DNA from: Clostridia bacterium
Lineage (GTDB): Bacteria > Bacillota > Sulfobacillia > SLMV01
Assembly (NCBI GenBank): GCA_007136565.1
Contig: SLGS01000207.1
Span: forward strand, 1 to 9,720
Direction: 5' to 3'
DNA length: 9,720 nucleotides
Shown here piece by piece: positions 1-5,907 of this stretch; within the stretch, counting starts at the first letter, position 1; every line of letters begins with the position of its first letter. The notes beneath the pieces are model-generated. The model worked only from the letters and a program-made list of their open reading frames with translations, had not been told where the DNA came from and did not search any database. The position numbers and the translations under genes were made by a program.

Positions 1-573
1 CCAACCGTGCCACCAAGTATAATCCATAGAGGTTGAGCATGGGCTTCTTGGGAAGTCCGGCGATGGTCGCGGGTGCACAAGGATCCAAGCCTATGATCGC
101 ACGAACCTCGCCCGGGTATTTCTGGGCTCAGTATATGGCCTCTAGGCCGGACATCGAATGGGGAACAAGTACGTAAGGCCCGTCCTCGCCCGCCGCTTCA
201 AGGGCCATCCGGCTTTCCTCCGTCAAAGTATCGATGTCCCTGGGTCTATTGGAGCCGTCGCTCCAACCGTACCCGGGTCTCTCGATTACCGCGATCCGAT
301 GATCACGTGCCAGTCTAGCCCACAGGGGTTTGAAATCCAGGCTCGGAACACTCGTACCGTGACCGGAGAGGAGGACGAGTGTGGTGTCGCCATCCCCCGC
401 CGCATAGACGTGCATCTTCACGCCGTGGACTTTCACGATCCTGCCCGGAGGCAGGAACTCCCTGGATTCCCTCGCCAGCCGCGTTCGGTGAAACGCCAAC
501 AGTGCAATGAGTATTACCGCGCCAACCGCAAGGGCAACGTATGAAACCAGCGCTACTATATGCAGAACGACAT
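1..573 (-). pseudogene. membrane-anchored alpha/beta hydrolase, broken and truncated by window edge
   Basis: The readable part matches a secreted or membrane-tethered alpha/beta hydrolase. A hydrophobic stretch (about 498-570, residues like VALAVGAVILIALLAF) is followed by a substrate-lid-free core with RIAVIERPGYGWSD and a nucleophile elbow PHSMSGLEAIY (Ser in H-S-M-S-G), so Ser is the expected nucleophile. Two lesions are visible. At 128-130 an in-frame TGA follows LEAIY; translation resumes past it as AQKYPGEVRAIIGLDP and stays open to the window edge. From memory, relatives have Trp here (YWAQKYP), so TGG to TGA is the simplest reading. Second, the frame that encodes the TM segment has no ATG, GTG or TTG ahead of it, while the ATG at 571-573 behind GAGAGAGGG reads only five codons to TAG, which implies a one-base indel near 556-573. 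A TTG at 499 would drop the membrane anchor. Substrate is unknown. The catalytic Asp and His lie beyond the window. Confidence 0.8.
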
Positions 574-674
574 CCCCCTGCCCTCTCTCGATCGGGAACG
601 GACAAAGTAAATCGCAACTGCTCCGACGCCATGGCGTTCGGATGCGACGAGAACGATACTTGCGCGATGGAGCC

Positions 675-800
675 CTATGGACGCATATGTTCGATCTGCT
701 CCCTGAGCTCTTCCACCTCCTTTTTCAGAGCACCCAACTGAGCCAAAGCTGATATGGCAAATACGAAAGCGATTGGTGCCAACAAACCCACGTATTCCAA
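675..800 (-). CDS. 41-residue single-TM plus coiled-coil micro-protein
   Basis: A short ORF starting at TTG (798-800) and ending in TAG (675-677). The start is fixed by a strong Shine-Dalgarno GGGGGAGGTG at 806-815, five bases upstream. Residues about 4-24 form one hydrophobic helix (VGLLAPIAFVFAISALAQLG), and residues 25-38 are a charged heptad-like helix (LKKEVEELREQIEH). This predicts a small membrane protein with a cytoplasmic coiled coil that could oligomerise or tether a partner. It lies about 100 bp upstream of the broken alpha/beta hydrolase on the same strand, so the two may once have shared a transcript. I recall similar tiny proteins (MEY-GLLAPIAF type) in Bacillota but know of no assigned function. 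The role is unknown. Confidence in it being a real gene comes from the ribosome site, the amphipathic design and the amino acid composition. Confidence 0.72.
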   Translation of the reverse strand: MEYVGLLAPIAFVFAISALAQLGALKKEVEELREQIEHMRP

Positions 801-823
801 GGTTACACCTCCCCCACTCGGGA

Positions 824-991
824 TCATTGCACATCATCCAGGCGATCCGAGAGAATTGGCATCCCCGCGGCGCGAGCCCGCAGGCAGCCGACCGGACGGG
901 TACTGGCTGTTGAACTGACCCTATCGATACCGCGCAATCGGCGGTAATCCGCGTCATTACGAGTATATTCTTCGCTCATGCCGTTTTCCAT
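824..991 (-). CDS. doubtful 55-residue ORF ahead of the micro-protein
   Basis: An ATG at 989-991 opens 55 codons ending in TGA (824-826), nine bases before the Shine-Dalgarno of the micro-protein. The N-terminus is polar (MENGMSEEYTRNDADYRRLR) and the rest is Arg/Ala rich. No domain is recognised. A second ATG four codons in is also possible. There is no convincing Shine-Dalgarno (only a GGGCGG about 13 bases upstream), and at this GC content an open frame of this length can arise by chance. It is recorded because its spacing would fit a small operon with the micro-protein. It could equally be leader sequence or the relic of a longer gene. Confidence 0.22.
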   Translation of the reverse strand: MENGMSEEYTRNDADYRRLRGIDRVSSTASTRPVGCLRARAAGMPILSDRLDDVQ

Positions 992-1211
992 GTCAACAAC
1001 AATTCCGCCCTACTTTCGCCCATTTCGCGGCCCCGTTCCAGGAGACAACCCGCGAGATGGAGGGAGAGTGCGAAATAACAATAGCCGTTGGACATTCCAG
1101 CCGAGGAAATGGAATGCCGTATCCGACGCACGACAAAGGTTCCGGAAAGTCGCCGCATCCTCCCGGGACCTTTGCAATACATCGCGTCAATTGATTCCAC
1201 AAGTGTCGGAA
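992..1211. other. no gene supported
   Basis: Between the lipoprotein stop and the 55-residue ORF I see no frame with recognisable protein similarity and no strong hairpin with a T-run. Open frames on both strands here are short, overlap one another and look like chance. A terminator for the lipoprotein would be expected in this stretch, but I could not find one. Confidence 0.5.
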
Positions 1212-1724
1212 CTAAGGTGCCGTCCACCTTTCTTGGAGCACGACGATTCCATACCCGCGGTCCGGCGAGTCCGGGGTGAGGTCGCTCTCCTCGCTACTCA
1301 GCCAGTAAACTTCAACAACGCCGTCGGCGGTTGTGACAACGAACTCCTCGCGTTCCGCAAACGTAAACTGAGGATCGATATCGAATCCGAGATCTTCAAA
1401 GGCACCGACGAAGAACTCCATGATGTCGTTACCGGATCCCGTCGTTTGGTAGAGCCATTGCCAACGCCCATCGAAACTTGGCAAATCATTCGTTAGTACC
1501 GCATCAGGGTAGACGGGCAGGCCCTCGGGAACCGGCTCACTCGGCACGAACCCGGACGAATCGGATTCTCCGCCCGTTTCGTCAGAAACATTGCCTTGAT
1601 CTTCGCTTTCTGAGGGTTCAGCATCAGGTGCCGGAGTCTCGTCATCCCCCGTATCGGGTGAGCAAGCACCTACCGCGAGAACAAATAGAACTATAATAAT
1701 AGGTAAGACGATTTTCTTTAGCAC
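1212..1724 (-). CDS. putative secreted lipoprotein, 170 residues
   Basis: The protein has a classic lipoprotein signal: Lys3-Lys4, a hydrophobic run (IVLPIIIVLFVLAV) and a lipobox V-G-A-C with Cys21 as the lipidation site. Next comes an acidic, low-complexity linker (about residues 22-58, rich in Asp, Glu, Ser, Pro, Gly) that would hold the domain off the membrane or wall. A compact C-terminal domain of about 110 residues begins with VPEGLPVYPDA. It contains a WQWLYQTTGSGNDIMEFFVGAFEDLGFDI segment type in which an extended strand is followed by a helix, then strands FVVTTADGVVEVYWL and YGIVVLQE. This resembles small lipoproteins with a PVYPGA-type opening and a DxxxFYxxxLxxxGW-type helix, which have no known function. 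The start is GTG (1722-1724), with GAAAGGA ten bases upstream. No operon partner is apparent on either side. Role unknown. Confidence 0.85.
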   Translation of the reverse strand: MLKKIVLPIIIVLFVLAVGACSPDTGDDETPAPDAEPSESEDQGNVSDETGGESDSSGFVPSEPVPEGLPVYPDAVLTNDLPSFDGRWQWLYQTTGSGNDIMEFFVGAFEDLGFDIDPQFTFAEREEFVVTTADGVVEVYWLSSEESDLTPDSPDRGYGIVVLQERWTAP

Positions 1725-1742
1725 GATTGTCTATCCTTTCCG

Positions 1743-1924
1743 ATCCAGTCTACCCGGGGGTGCGAATTGCCCTTCTCCACAGCCGGATTCGGGCATATTC
1801 ACTTGTCGTTACGCAGGCTCATACACCCGGGGACTTTATCCGTCATGTTCGGTTGGATTCCCTGGCATTGGGCGAAGACTGTCAGTGAACACCGATTATC
1901 CTGAACCAAGGGACACATAACTCG
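1743..1924. other. intergenic, nothing recognised
   Basis: This should hold the promoter of the lipoprotein (read leftward), but I find no convincing -35/-10 pair on the minus strand. No frame with protein similarity was seen on either strand. Confidence 0.45.
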
Positions 1925-1962
1925 AAAAAACCGACTATGCCCTCGATGCCATGGGCATAGTC
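1925..1962 (-). terminator. intrinsic terminator, minus strand, with no matching gene
   Basis: A perfect 10-bp stem (GACTATGCCC at 1933-1942 paired with GGGCATAGTC at 1953-1962) with a 10-base loop. Read on the minus strand it is followed by GG and six Ts (the A-run at 1925-1930), which is textbook rho-independent form. It must end a transcript coming from the right, yet no minus-strand gene is visible between 1963 and 2528. Confidence 0.72.
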
Positions 1963-2140
1963 TCCGCCCGGCTGGTCGGGGATCACCTAATACCGGGGCG
2001 TACCCGGGTTCATCGAATCATTCGCTACTCACCAGAAAGTGCAAACATCTCCTCGTCAAGGCGAACACGTGTCGAACCATCTCCGTCTCTCGGTGGACTC
2101 GGGTCACATCTACCTTTACACCGGGAGATGTCCCCCTCCC

Positions 2141-2184
2141 TGCCCTTCGGCATCCGGGAACCTATCCCCGGCTGCCGAAGGGCA
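2141..2184. repeat. large inverted repeat, 18-base arms
   Basis: Arm TGCCCTTCGGCATCCGGG (2141-2158) pairs with CCCGGCTGCCGAAGGGCA (2167-2184) at 17 of 18 positions around an 8-base loop. Neither side has a T-run, so it is not a standard intrinsic terminator. It could be a structured RNA, a REP-like element, or one end of a small non-autonomous element. Only one copy occurs in the window. Confidence 0.7.
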
Positions 2185-2399
2185 CACAAGTAAAGACGGA
2201 ACTCAGAGTGAACGATGTAGGGCCGAATTCCCGCTCTTTTTCCACTTCAGCGGCTAATAGTGGATCCACTTACCTTAAGAACACTCGCCAAATGTGTGTC
2301 GAAATTCGAAAGGACTTCCCGGGACCCTGACGAATGCCATAGATGATAATCCATGCATGAAGAACGATTCGTGACTGGAGAGCCGAACCAATAGTCGTA

Positions 2400-2451
2400 A
2401 CAAGATGGTGATCAATTCATGGAGCCAAACGCAGGGGATCACCATCCTTGT
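2400..2451. promoter_or_regulatory. bulged inverted repeat upstream of the large secreted-protein gene
   Basis: ACAAGATGGTGATC (2400-2413) and GATCACCATCCTTGT (2437-2451) are reverse complements except for one bulged base, separated by 23 bases. The right arm ends at a weak -35-like TTGTAA (2448-2453), and the repeat lies about 80-130 bases upstream of the TTG start. It could be an operator or an RNA hairpin. The inverted repeat is seen directly; the regulatory role is inference, and the promoter itself is weak. Confidence 0.4.
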
Positions 2452-2515
2452 AACCTTTGCAGGCGTTCCTTCATATAGCCCGCGGCCTCGGCCACATGGG
2501 AAACTGTGGTCTCAG

Positions 2516-2522
2516 AAAGGAG
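2516..2522 (+). promoter_or_regulatory. Shine-Dalgarno site that sets the TTG start at 2529
   Basis: AAAGGAG lies six bases before TTG at 2529-2531. Starting there puts a Lys-rich n-region directly at the N-terminus of the signal peptide. The longer reading from TTG at 2457, or from an ATG 13 codons in, has no ribosome site and adds an unlikely leader. Confidence 0.8.
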
Positions 2523-2528
2523 CATCAG

Positions 2529-5138
2529 TTGAAAGATAAGACCAAGAGATTTCTCGTTCTCACCTTAATCACCATTCTTTTCGTAACTGCAGGCTTCATG
2601 AACCCCGCTCACGCAGCCACATCCACGGATTTAGAATGTCGGGCACTTATGGGTATCGCGAGTTCTCCACTCTTCGATACCGATTACTACAAAACAACAG
2701 TGCCTACCCGCCTACAAGCAGCACTCGTCTTGCTAAACCTGTTGGGAATCGCTGATGAAGCCCTGGCCTTCTCCGGCGATGTCCGTTTCGATGATGCAGA
2801 TTCCTTCTGCGGTGAAGTACAGAGTGTCCTAGCCTACCTAAAGGCGAACCCACACCTGGGATGGGTGGGTACAGGTGGTGGAAAATTTGATCCAACGGGG
2901 GACATCACTACCCAGGCCTACTACAAGATAATGCTGCATTTGCTAGGATATCGGTACGGTGTGGACTTCACCTGGAACGATATCATGGCCTTTTCAGATA
3001 CCCACGGCCTATACAGGGTCACCGATGACATACATCCCACCTTCAAGGATCTTGAGAAGATCACCGTAATTGGGATGATGCTCGCTAAAGAGGGCGCCCA
3101 CCGAGTGACGGCAGATGAGGCTGTTGCCCGACTCGCAGCGGAAGAGGTCATAGCCTTGGACCTGCGATCTCTACCAGTTAGAAACCAAGGCTACCTCATC
3201 GACTCGGTCCATGTGCCCCTGGCCAATATCCGCAGCGAGAAGGATGACCTGCAGGGAGAGGTCTCATACTTAGTTTACTGCGATCAGGATGTAGATGCGG
3301 CCTATGCGACTAGCCTCCTCCGAAACGTTGGATTGGATGCATACGTTATCGCGGGTGGTTTCAAGTCTCTAAGAGAAGCCGGCGCGCCGATCAGGGAAGC
3401 AGAAGATATCGAGTCCATACTTTATGGCTGGGTCTCTGCGGGGGAGCCCGTTGCGGGTGCAAAGTTGACCATTCACGATCGCAACGGAAATACCGTTTAC
3501 CAAGGTGACACTGCCGTCTCCACGGAAACAGGGGCCTTCCGCATTGCCGTCAAGAATCTCCCCCTGGAGTTCCGCATCGTCTCCCAGGGAGGTCGCCACA
3601 TGGGTGAGGCATTCGAGTCCACACTGATGGCTGATTACGCGAATGTGGATTCTGGGAATGAGTCAATCTATATTAACGCTGCAACCACGATGGTGAGCAA
3701 ATATCTCGATGCAAACCCCGGGGCGACCTTCGATGAAGCCGTCACAAGCGTCAAGGATATCCTGGATCTACCAGAGTGGATCAACATCGGCACTGGCCTA
3801 CGCCAATCGAGCGAGTACTTCAATTACTACACGTTCTTAAGCGAAGCCTCTACATACGGTGGGATTGACGGATACGTTGATTACATCCTAGCAACGGGTG
3901 AGCCGCATCCCTTCAAAAGTGACATGCCTATGCTCCAGTCCCCAGCCGGAACGGTTGCAACAGCCCTCGCCAAAGGTGCCGCAACGCACCTGGGCGGCGA
4001 ACTCATGGGTTGGGGTCTAAGCAAAGCCGGGATCGATTTCGGAAATGAAGATCTCACAGCCGAACAGCTGGAACGCATCGAAGAAGGCATGCTGCAGATG
4101 CAAAATGAGATGAAGGTAATCTCGGCCAAGTTGGATAATATCATTGCTCAACTTAATGCGTTGGAACAGCAGTTGGATGCCATCAGGCGTCAAGCCCTGG
4201 AGTCGGAGTACAATCAAAGGGCAGATAGGCTGAATACTCTGCAAAGCCATGTTGCCGGTATACAGCGGGATCTCGCCGCTTTTGTGAATAATCCGACAGA
4301 GACAAAACGACAGAGCCTCATGGAAAGCATCCGGGAGAAGATAATTTACGAGGACCTATCCGTGCACAGTCTCCTAGCGGGCGGTTCAGGAGCGAAGGGC
4401 TTACTCCAATTGTATAGCGAAGTAATCTACAGCAACCGATTCATAAGCCTTGATGATTATCGGCTCATCAAGATGCATTTTGAGCAAGTCCACCGTTTAC
4501 AGGAGTCTCTACTATTGCTGCAGGTGGAGTATTACCACGCCATGGAATATGATTCCCAGTTCATCATCGATCTCATCGAATCTCATAACGGCCGCATCAC
4601 TACCCAGACGGGGATCCCGAAAGCTCCCATCCCCGCAAATGTCGTCATCGATACGAACTCGCACGTTATGTATTATGTAGAGCATCCCGTCACCCGGTCA
4701 GATGATGGTGCCTTCGCGACTTTGCCCCACTACCTGATGCCCTTGCGGATCTACTTCGAGATGCCCGAATTTGAGCATCGCTGGGAAATCGCTGACAGGT
4801 GGAACGAAGAGGCTAAGCTGGGTTTCCGCGATTGGCAGTTCTTATGTATGATTCCCAAGGGTCCCGGGGGAGTAGGGGAATTCCTGGATGGTCTCAAGTC
4901 GGATTCTTCGGAAAATGTCATGGACTACCTGGAAGGTCGTGGATGGCCCCCCATGCTGGATGCAATGGTAATCGACTTCTTCGATATATCTAGCTCGCGT
5001 ATTCACACGGGGCGGGACTCGGACTTGAGTTTCAATGAAGTGACAACTGCAGCCGTCGACTGGCGGGGCTATCGAGATCACGTTCTCCTGCGGTTGATGG
5101 GATCCGACGAGCCCGCGATTTACTACTTCACGCAATAG
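2529..5138 (+). CDS. exported 869-residue multidomain protein: SLH-like, rhodanese, beta domain, helical/coiled-coil
   Basis: Residue numbers count from TTG 2529. Residues 1-29 are a signal peptide (MKDKTKRF, hydrophobic core, cleavage after PAHA). About 40-190 looks like diverged S-layer homology repeats: LLNLLGIADEA, a FDD motif, then GGGKFDPTGDITTQAYYKIM and LLGY. About 193-293 is a rhodanese domain (VIALDLRS, IDSVHVPLANI, VYCDQDVDAAYATSLL, VIAGGFKSLREAGAPI) with candidate catalytic Cys251; the loop after it lacks the usual Gly and Arg, so activity is doubtful. About 296-350 resembles a carboxypeptidase-regulatory beta sandwich (GWVSAGEPVAGAKLTI). About 380-462 is helical (NAATTMVSKYLDANPGATF). 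About 470-503 is Gly/Ala-rich and hydrophobic (ATALAKGAATHLGGELMGWG). About 505-587 is a strong coiled coil. Residues 590-690 are helical, and 690-869 are unrecognised. Gene and export are secure. Function is unknown: a surface scaffold, a sulfur-handling protein or a pore-forming-type protein are all possible. It stands alone and ends at a hairpin. Confidence 0.88.
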   Translation: MKDKTKRFLVLTLITILFVTAGFMNPAHAATSTDLECRALMGIASSPLFDTDYYKTTVPTRLQAALVLLNLLGIADEALAFSGDVRFDDADSFCGEVQSVLAYLKANPHLGWVGTGGGKFDPTGDITTQAYYKIMLHLLGYRYGVDFTWNDIMAFSDTHGLYRVTDDIHPTFKDLEKITVIGMMLAKEGAHRVTADEAVARLAAEEVIALDLRSLPVRNQGYLIDSVHVPLANIRSEKDDLQGEVSYLVYCDQDVDAAYATSLLRNVGLDAYVIAGGFKSLREAGAPIREAEDIESILYGWVSAGEPVAGAKLTIHDRNGNTVYQGDTAVSTETGAFRIAVKNLPLEFRIVSQGGRHMGEAFESTLMADYANVDSGNESIYINAATTMVSKYLDANPGATFDEAVTSVKDILDLPEWINIGTGLRQSSEYFNYYTFLSEASTYGGIDGYVDYILATGEPHPFKSDMPMLQSPAGTVATALAKGAATHLGGELMGWGLSKAGIDFGNEDLTAEQLERIEEGMLQMQNEMKVISAKLDNIIAQLNALEQQLDAIRRQALESEYNQRADRLNTLQSHVAGIQRDLAAFVNNPTETKRQSLMESIREKIIYEDLSVHSLLAGGSGAKGLLQLYSEVIYSNRFISLDDYRLIKMHFEQVHRLQESLLLLQVEYYHAMEYDSQFIIDLIESHNGRITTQTGIPKAPIPANVVIDTNSHVMYYVEHPVTRSDDGAFATLPHYLMPLRIYFEMPEFEHRWEIADRWNEEAKLGFRDWQFLCMIPKGPGGVGEFLDGLKSDSSENVMDYLEGRGWPPMLDAMVIDFFDISSSRIHTGRDSDLSFNEVTTAAVDWRGYRDHVLLRLMGSDEPAIYYFTQ

Positions 5139-5150
5139 GTAGCTCCCACT

Positions 5151-5185
5151 GTACCGCCGGCTGTTGTTGCGACAGCCGGCGGTAC
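5151..5185 (+). terminator. perfect 14-bp hairpin just after the large gene
   Basis: GTACCGCCGGCTGT (5151-5164) pairs perfectly with ACAGCCGGCGGTAC (5172-5185) around a 7-base loop, 13 bases after the stop codon. There is no T-run on either side, so it may be a terminator without a U-tract or a 3' stabilising hairpin. Its position between convergent genes supports a transcript-end role. Confidence 0.6.
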
Positions 5186-5319
5186 CAACGTACCAATAGG
5201 TTCTGTCAACGGACCCTACCTTAACTAACTCCGTGATCCTCACGGGAGTGACCAGAACGTTGAATTGATTGTTACGGGGTGGTTCGGTCTCTATTTTGAA
5301 AGATACGTTTACAGAGAGG
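5186..5319. other. convergent intergenic segment
   Basis: This lies between the plus-strand secreted-protein gene and the minus-strand GGDEF relic. A second, weaker hairpin (ACTCCGTGA 5228-5236 with TCACGGGAGT 5240-5249, one bulge) may have served the GGDEF gene. No gene seen. Confidence 0.4.
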
Positions 5320-5648
5320 TTAGAAGGACGTTTTGTCCTTGACAGCGGTTATTCTATTACGTCCTCCATCTTTGGCACAATAAAGCGCTTGGTCTGCCAG
5401 TGCCACTACTTGTTTCGGTGAAACTAAATTGGCGGCGGGAGGCCAAAAACCCGAGTGCCAACCGTAACATTTCCGACAGTGTCGGATGCGGAATGAGGGA
5501 TCGTCAGCTCTTCGACGCCTTTTCGGATTCCTTCCGCCCAGGTTTCCGCACCAGGGGATCCTGTTTCCGGAATGATTATTCCAAACTCTTCTCCACCATA
5601 TCGTGCAATAATGCTAGGTGATCGTATATTGCCGTCATGAGCACCCAT
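5320..5648 (-). pseudogene. GGDEF diguanylate cyclase relic: N-terminus lost, one frameshift
   Basis: The minus strand reads IIARYGGEEFGIIIPETG, with the GGEEF active-site signature of diguanylate cyclases (two GTP to cyclic di-GMP), then ETWAEGIRKGVEEL and VTV. About 5450-5459 the frame breaks: the track continuing from VTV reads to a stop, while the next frame carries the proper domain end (VVALADQALYCAKDGGRNRIT) to TAA at 5320-5322. The usual upstream half of the domain (DxLTGLxNRR, the FKxxND metal-binding Asp, GHxxGD) is missing. Only about a dozen residues precede RYGGEEF, and a stop lies nine codons before the first Met. The domain therefore lacks a metal-binding Asp and cannot be active as encoded. 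The loss of the front half points to a recombination or deletion breakpoint near 5640-5700. Any original sensor domain is gone. A second, indel-only explanation would need the missing half to be elsewhere, and it is not in this window. Confidence 0.85.
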
Positions 5649-5711
5649 GCAATGTGTTGCAAAGGATCATCCCCGGCTAAGTGCCGAGGGCCTACACCCC
5701 ACAATTCGAAC

Positions 5712-5822
5712 TTACGGTACGCTTTGTACCATTTCGATAAGATCTTCGTACTCGGATAGCCCAGTTGGCCAACCCCATCCGTCGCACTCCGGTCGTTCCC
5801 GAAAAAAATCGATATCTTTCAT
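5712..5822 (-). CDS. 36-residue ORF of unknown function downstream of rlmD
   Basis: An ATG at 5820-5822 with AGGAGA nine bases upstream opens a 36-codon frame ending in TAA (5712-5714). The peptide begins MKDIDFFRERPECDGWGWPT and ends in an acidic amphipathic helix (YEDLIEMVQ). The composition is protein-like (several Trp, Asp and Glu, few Arg) and unlike the chance frames nearby. I do not recognise a family. It lies about 85 bp after the rlmD stop, in the same direction, and just ahead of the GGDEF deletion breakpoint. It may thus be a genuine small protein or the intact N-terminus of a longer gene whose remainder was lost. The good ribosome site is the main argument that it is or was translated. 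Confidence 0.5.
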   Translation of the reverse strand: MKDIDFFRERPECDGWGWPTGLSEYEDLIEMVQSVP

Positions 5823-5841
5823 GCGCTCTTCTCCTGAGTGC

Positions 5842-5891
5842 ACGCGGACATCATCTCCCCCTTAGATGGGAGTCCCGGATTCCGTCCGCAC
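5842..5891. repeat. nested inverted repeat between rlmD and the 36-residue ORF
   Basis: GCGGAC near 5842 pairs with GTCCGC near 5883, and inside it CTCCC pairs with GGGAG around a CCTTAGAT loop. This gives a two-tier hairpin just after the rlmD stop. No T-run follows on the minus strand. It could be a weak terminator, a processing site, or a structure affecting the downstream start. Confidence 0.4.
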
Positions 5892-5907
5892 CCCCTCTTA
5901 GGCAATC

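Larger units (their letters stand above)
1963..2528. other. 565-bp region without a supported gene; several inverted repeats
   Basis: Plus-strand open frames at 1951-2193 and 2039-2257 are Ser/Pro/Arg-rich with no ribosome site or recognisable motif, and I do not call them. The minus strand has no open frame of useful length. Besides the two hairpins listed separately, there is a 12-bp palindrome AGTGGATCCACT at 2259-2270. The upstream region of the large plus-strand gene lies at the right end. No tRNA could be folded here. Confidence 0.5.

Noticed and set aside
128..130. Selenocysteine or TGA recoding in the hydrolase
   Set aside because: The aligned residue is expected to be Trp, no SECIS-like hairpin was noticed right after it, and TGA serves as a stop for intact genes in the window.
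556..957. 133-codon minus-strand frame over the micro-protein
   Set aside because: It covers the well-supported micro-protein in another register and has no recognisable features; only its last five codons matter, as the displaced hydrolase start.
968..996. TTGACA on the minus strand followed by TATACT
   Set aside because: The spacer is 23 bases, too long for a sigma-70 type promoter.
978..1496. 172-codon plus-strand frame
   Set aside because: Antisense to the intact lipoprotein, with no ribosome site or domain; a shadow frame.
1985..2035. Possible tRNA T-arm (GGGTTCATCGAAT) followed by CCA
   Set aside because: The T-stem does not pair and no acceptor or anticodon stem can be drawn.
5374..5388. 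Sigma-54-like TGGCAC followed by GC
   Set aside because: GG to GC spacing is one base short and the -12 element lacks TTGC; it also lies inside the GGDEF relic.
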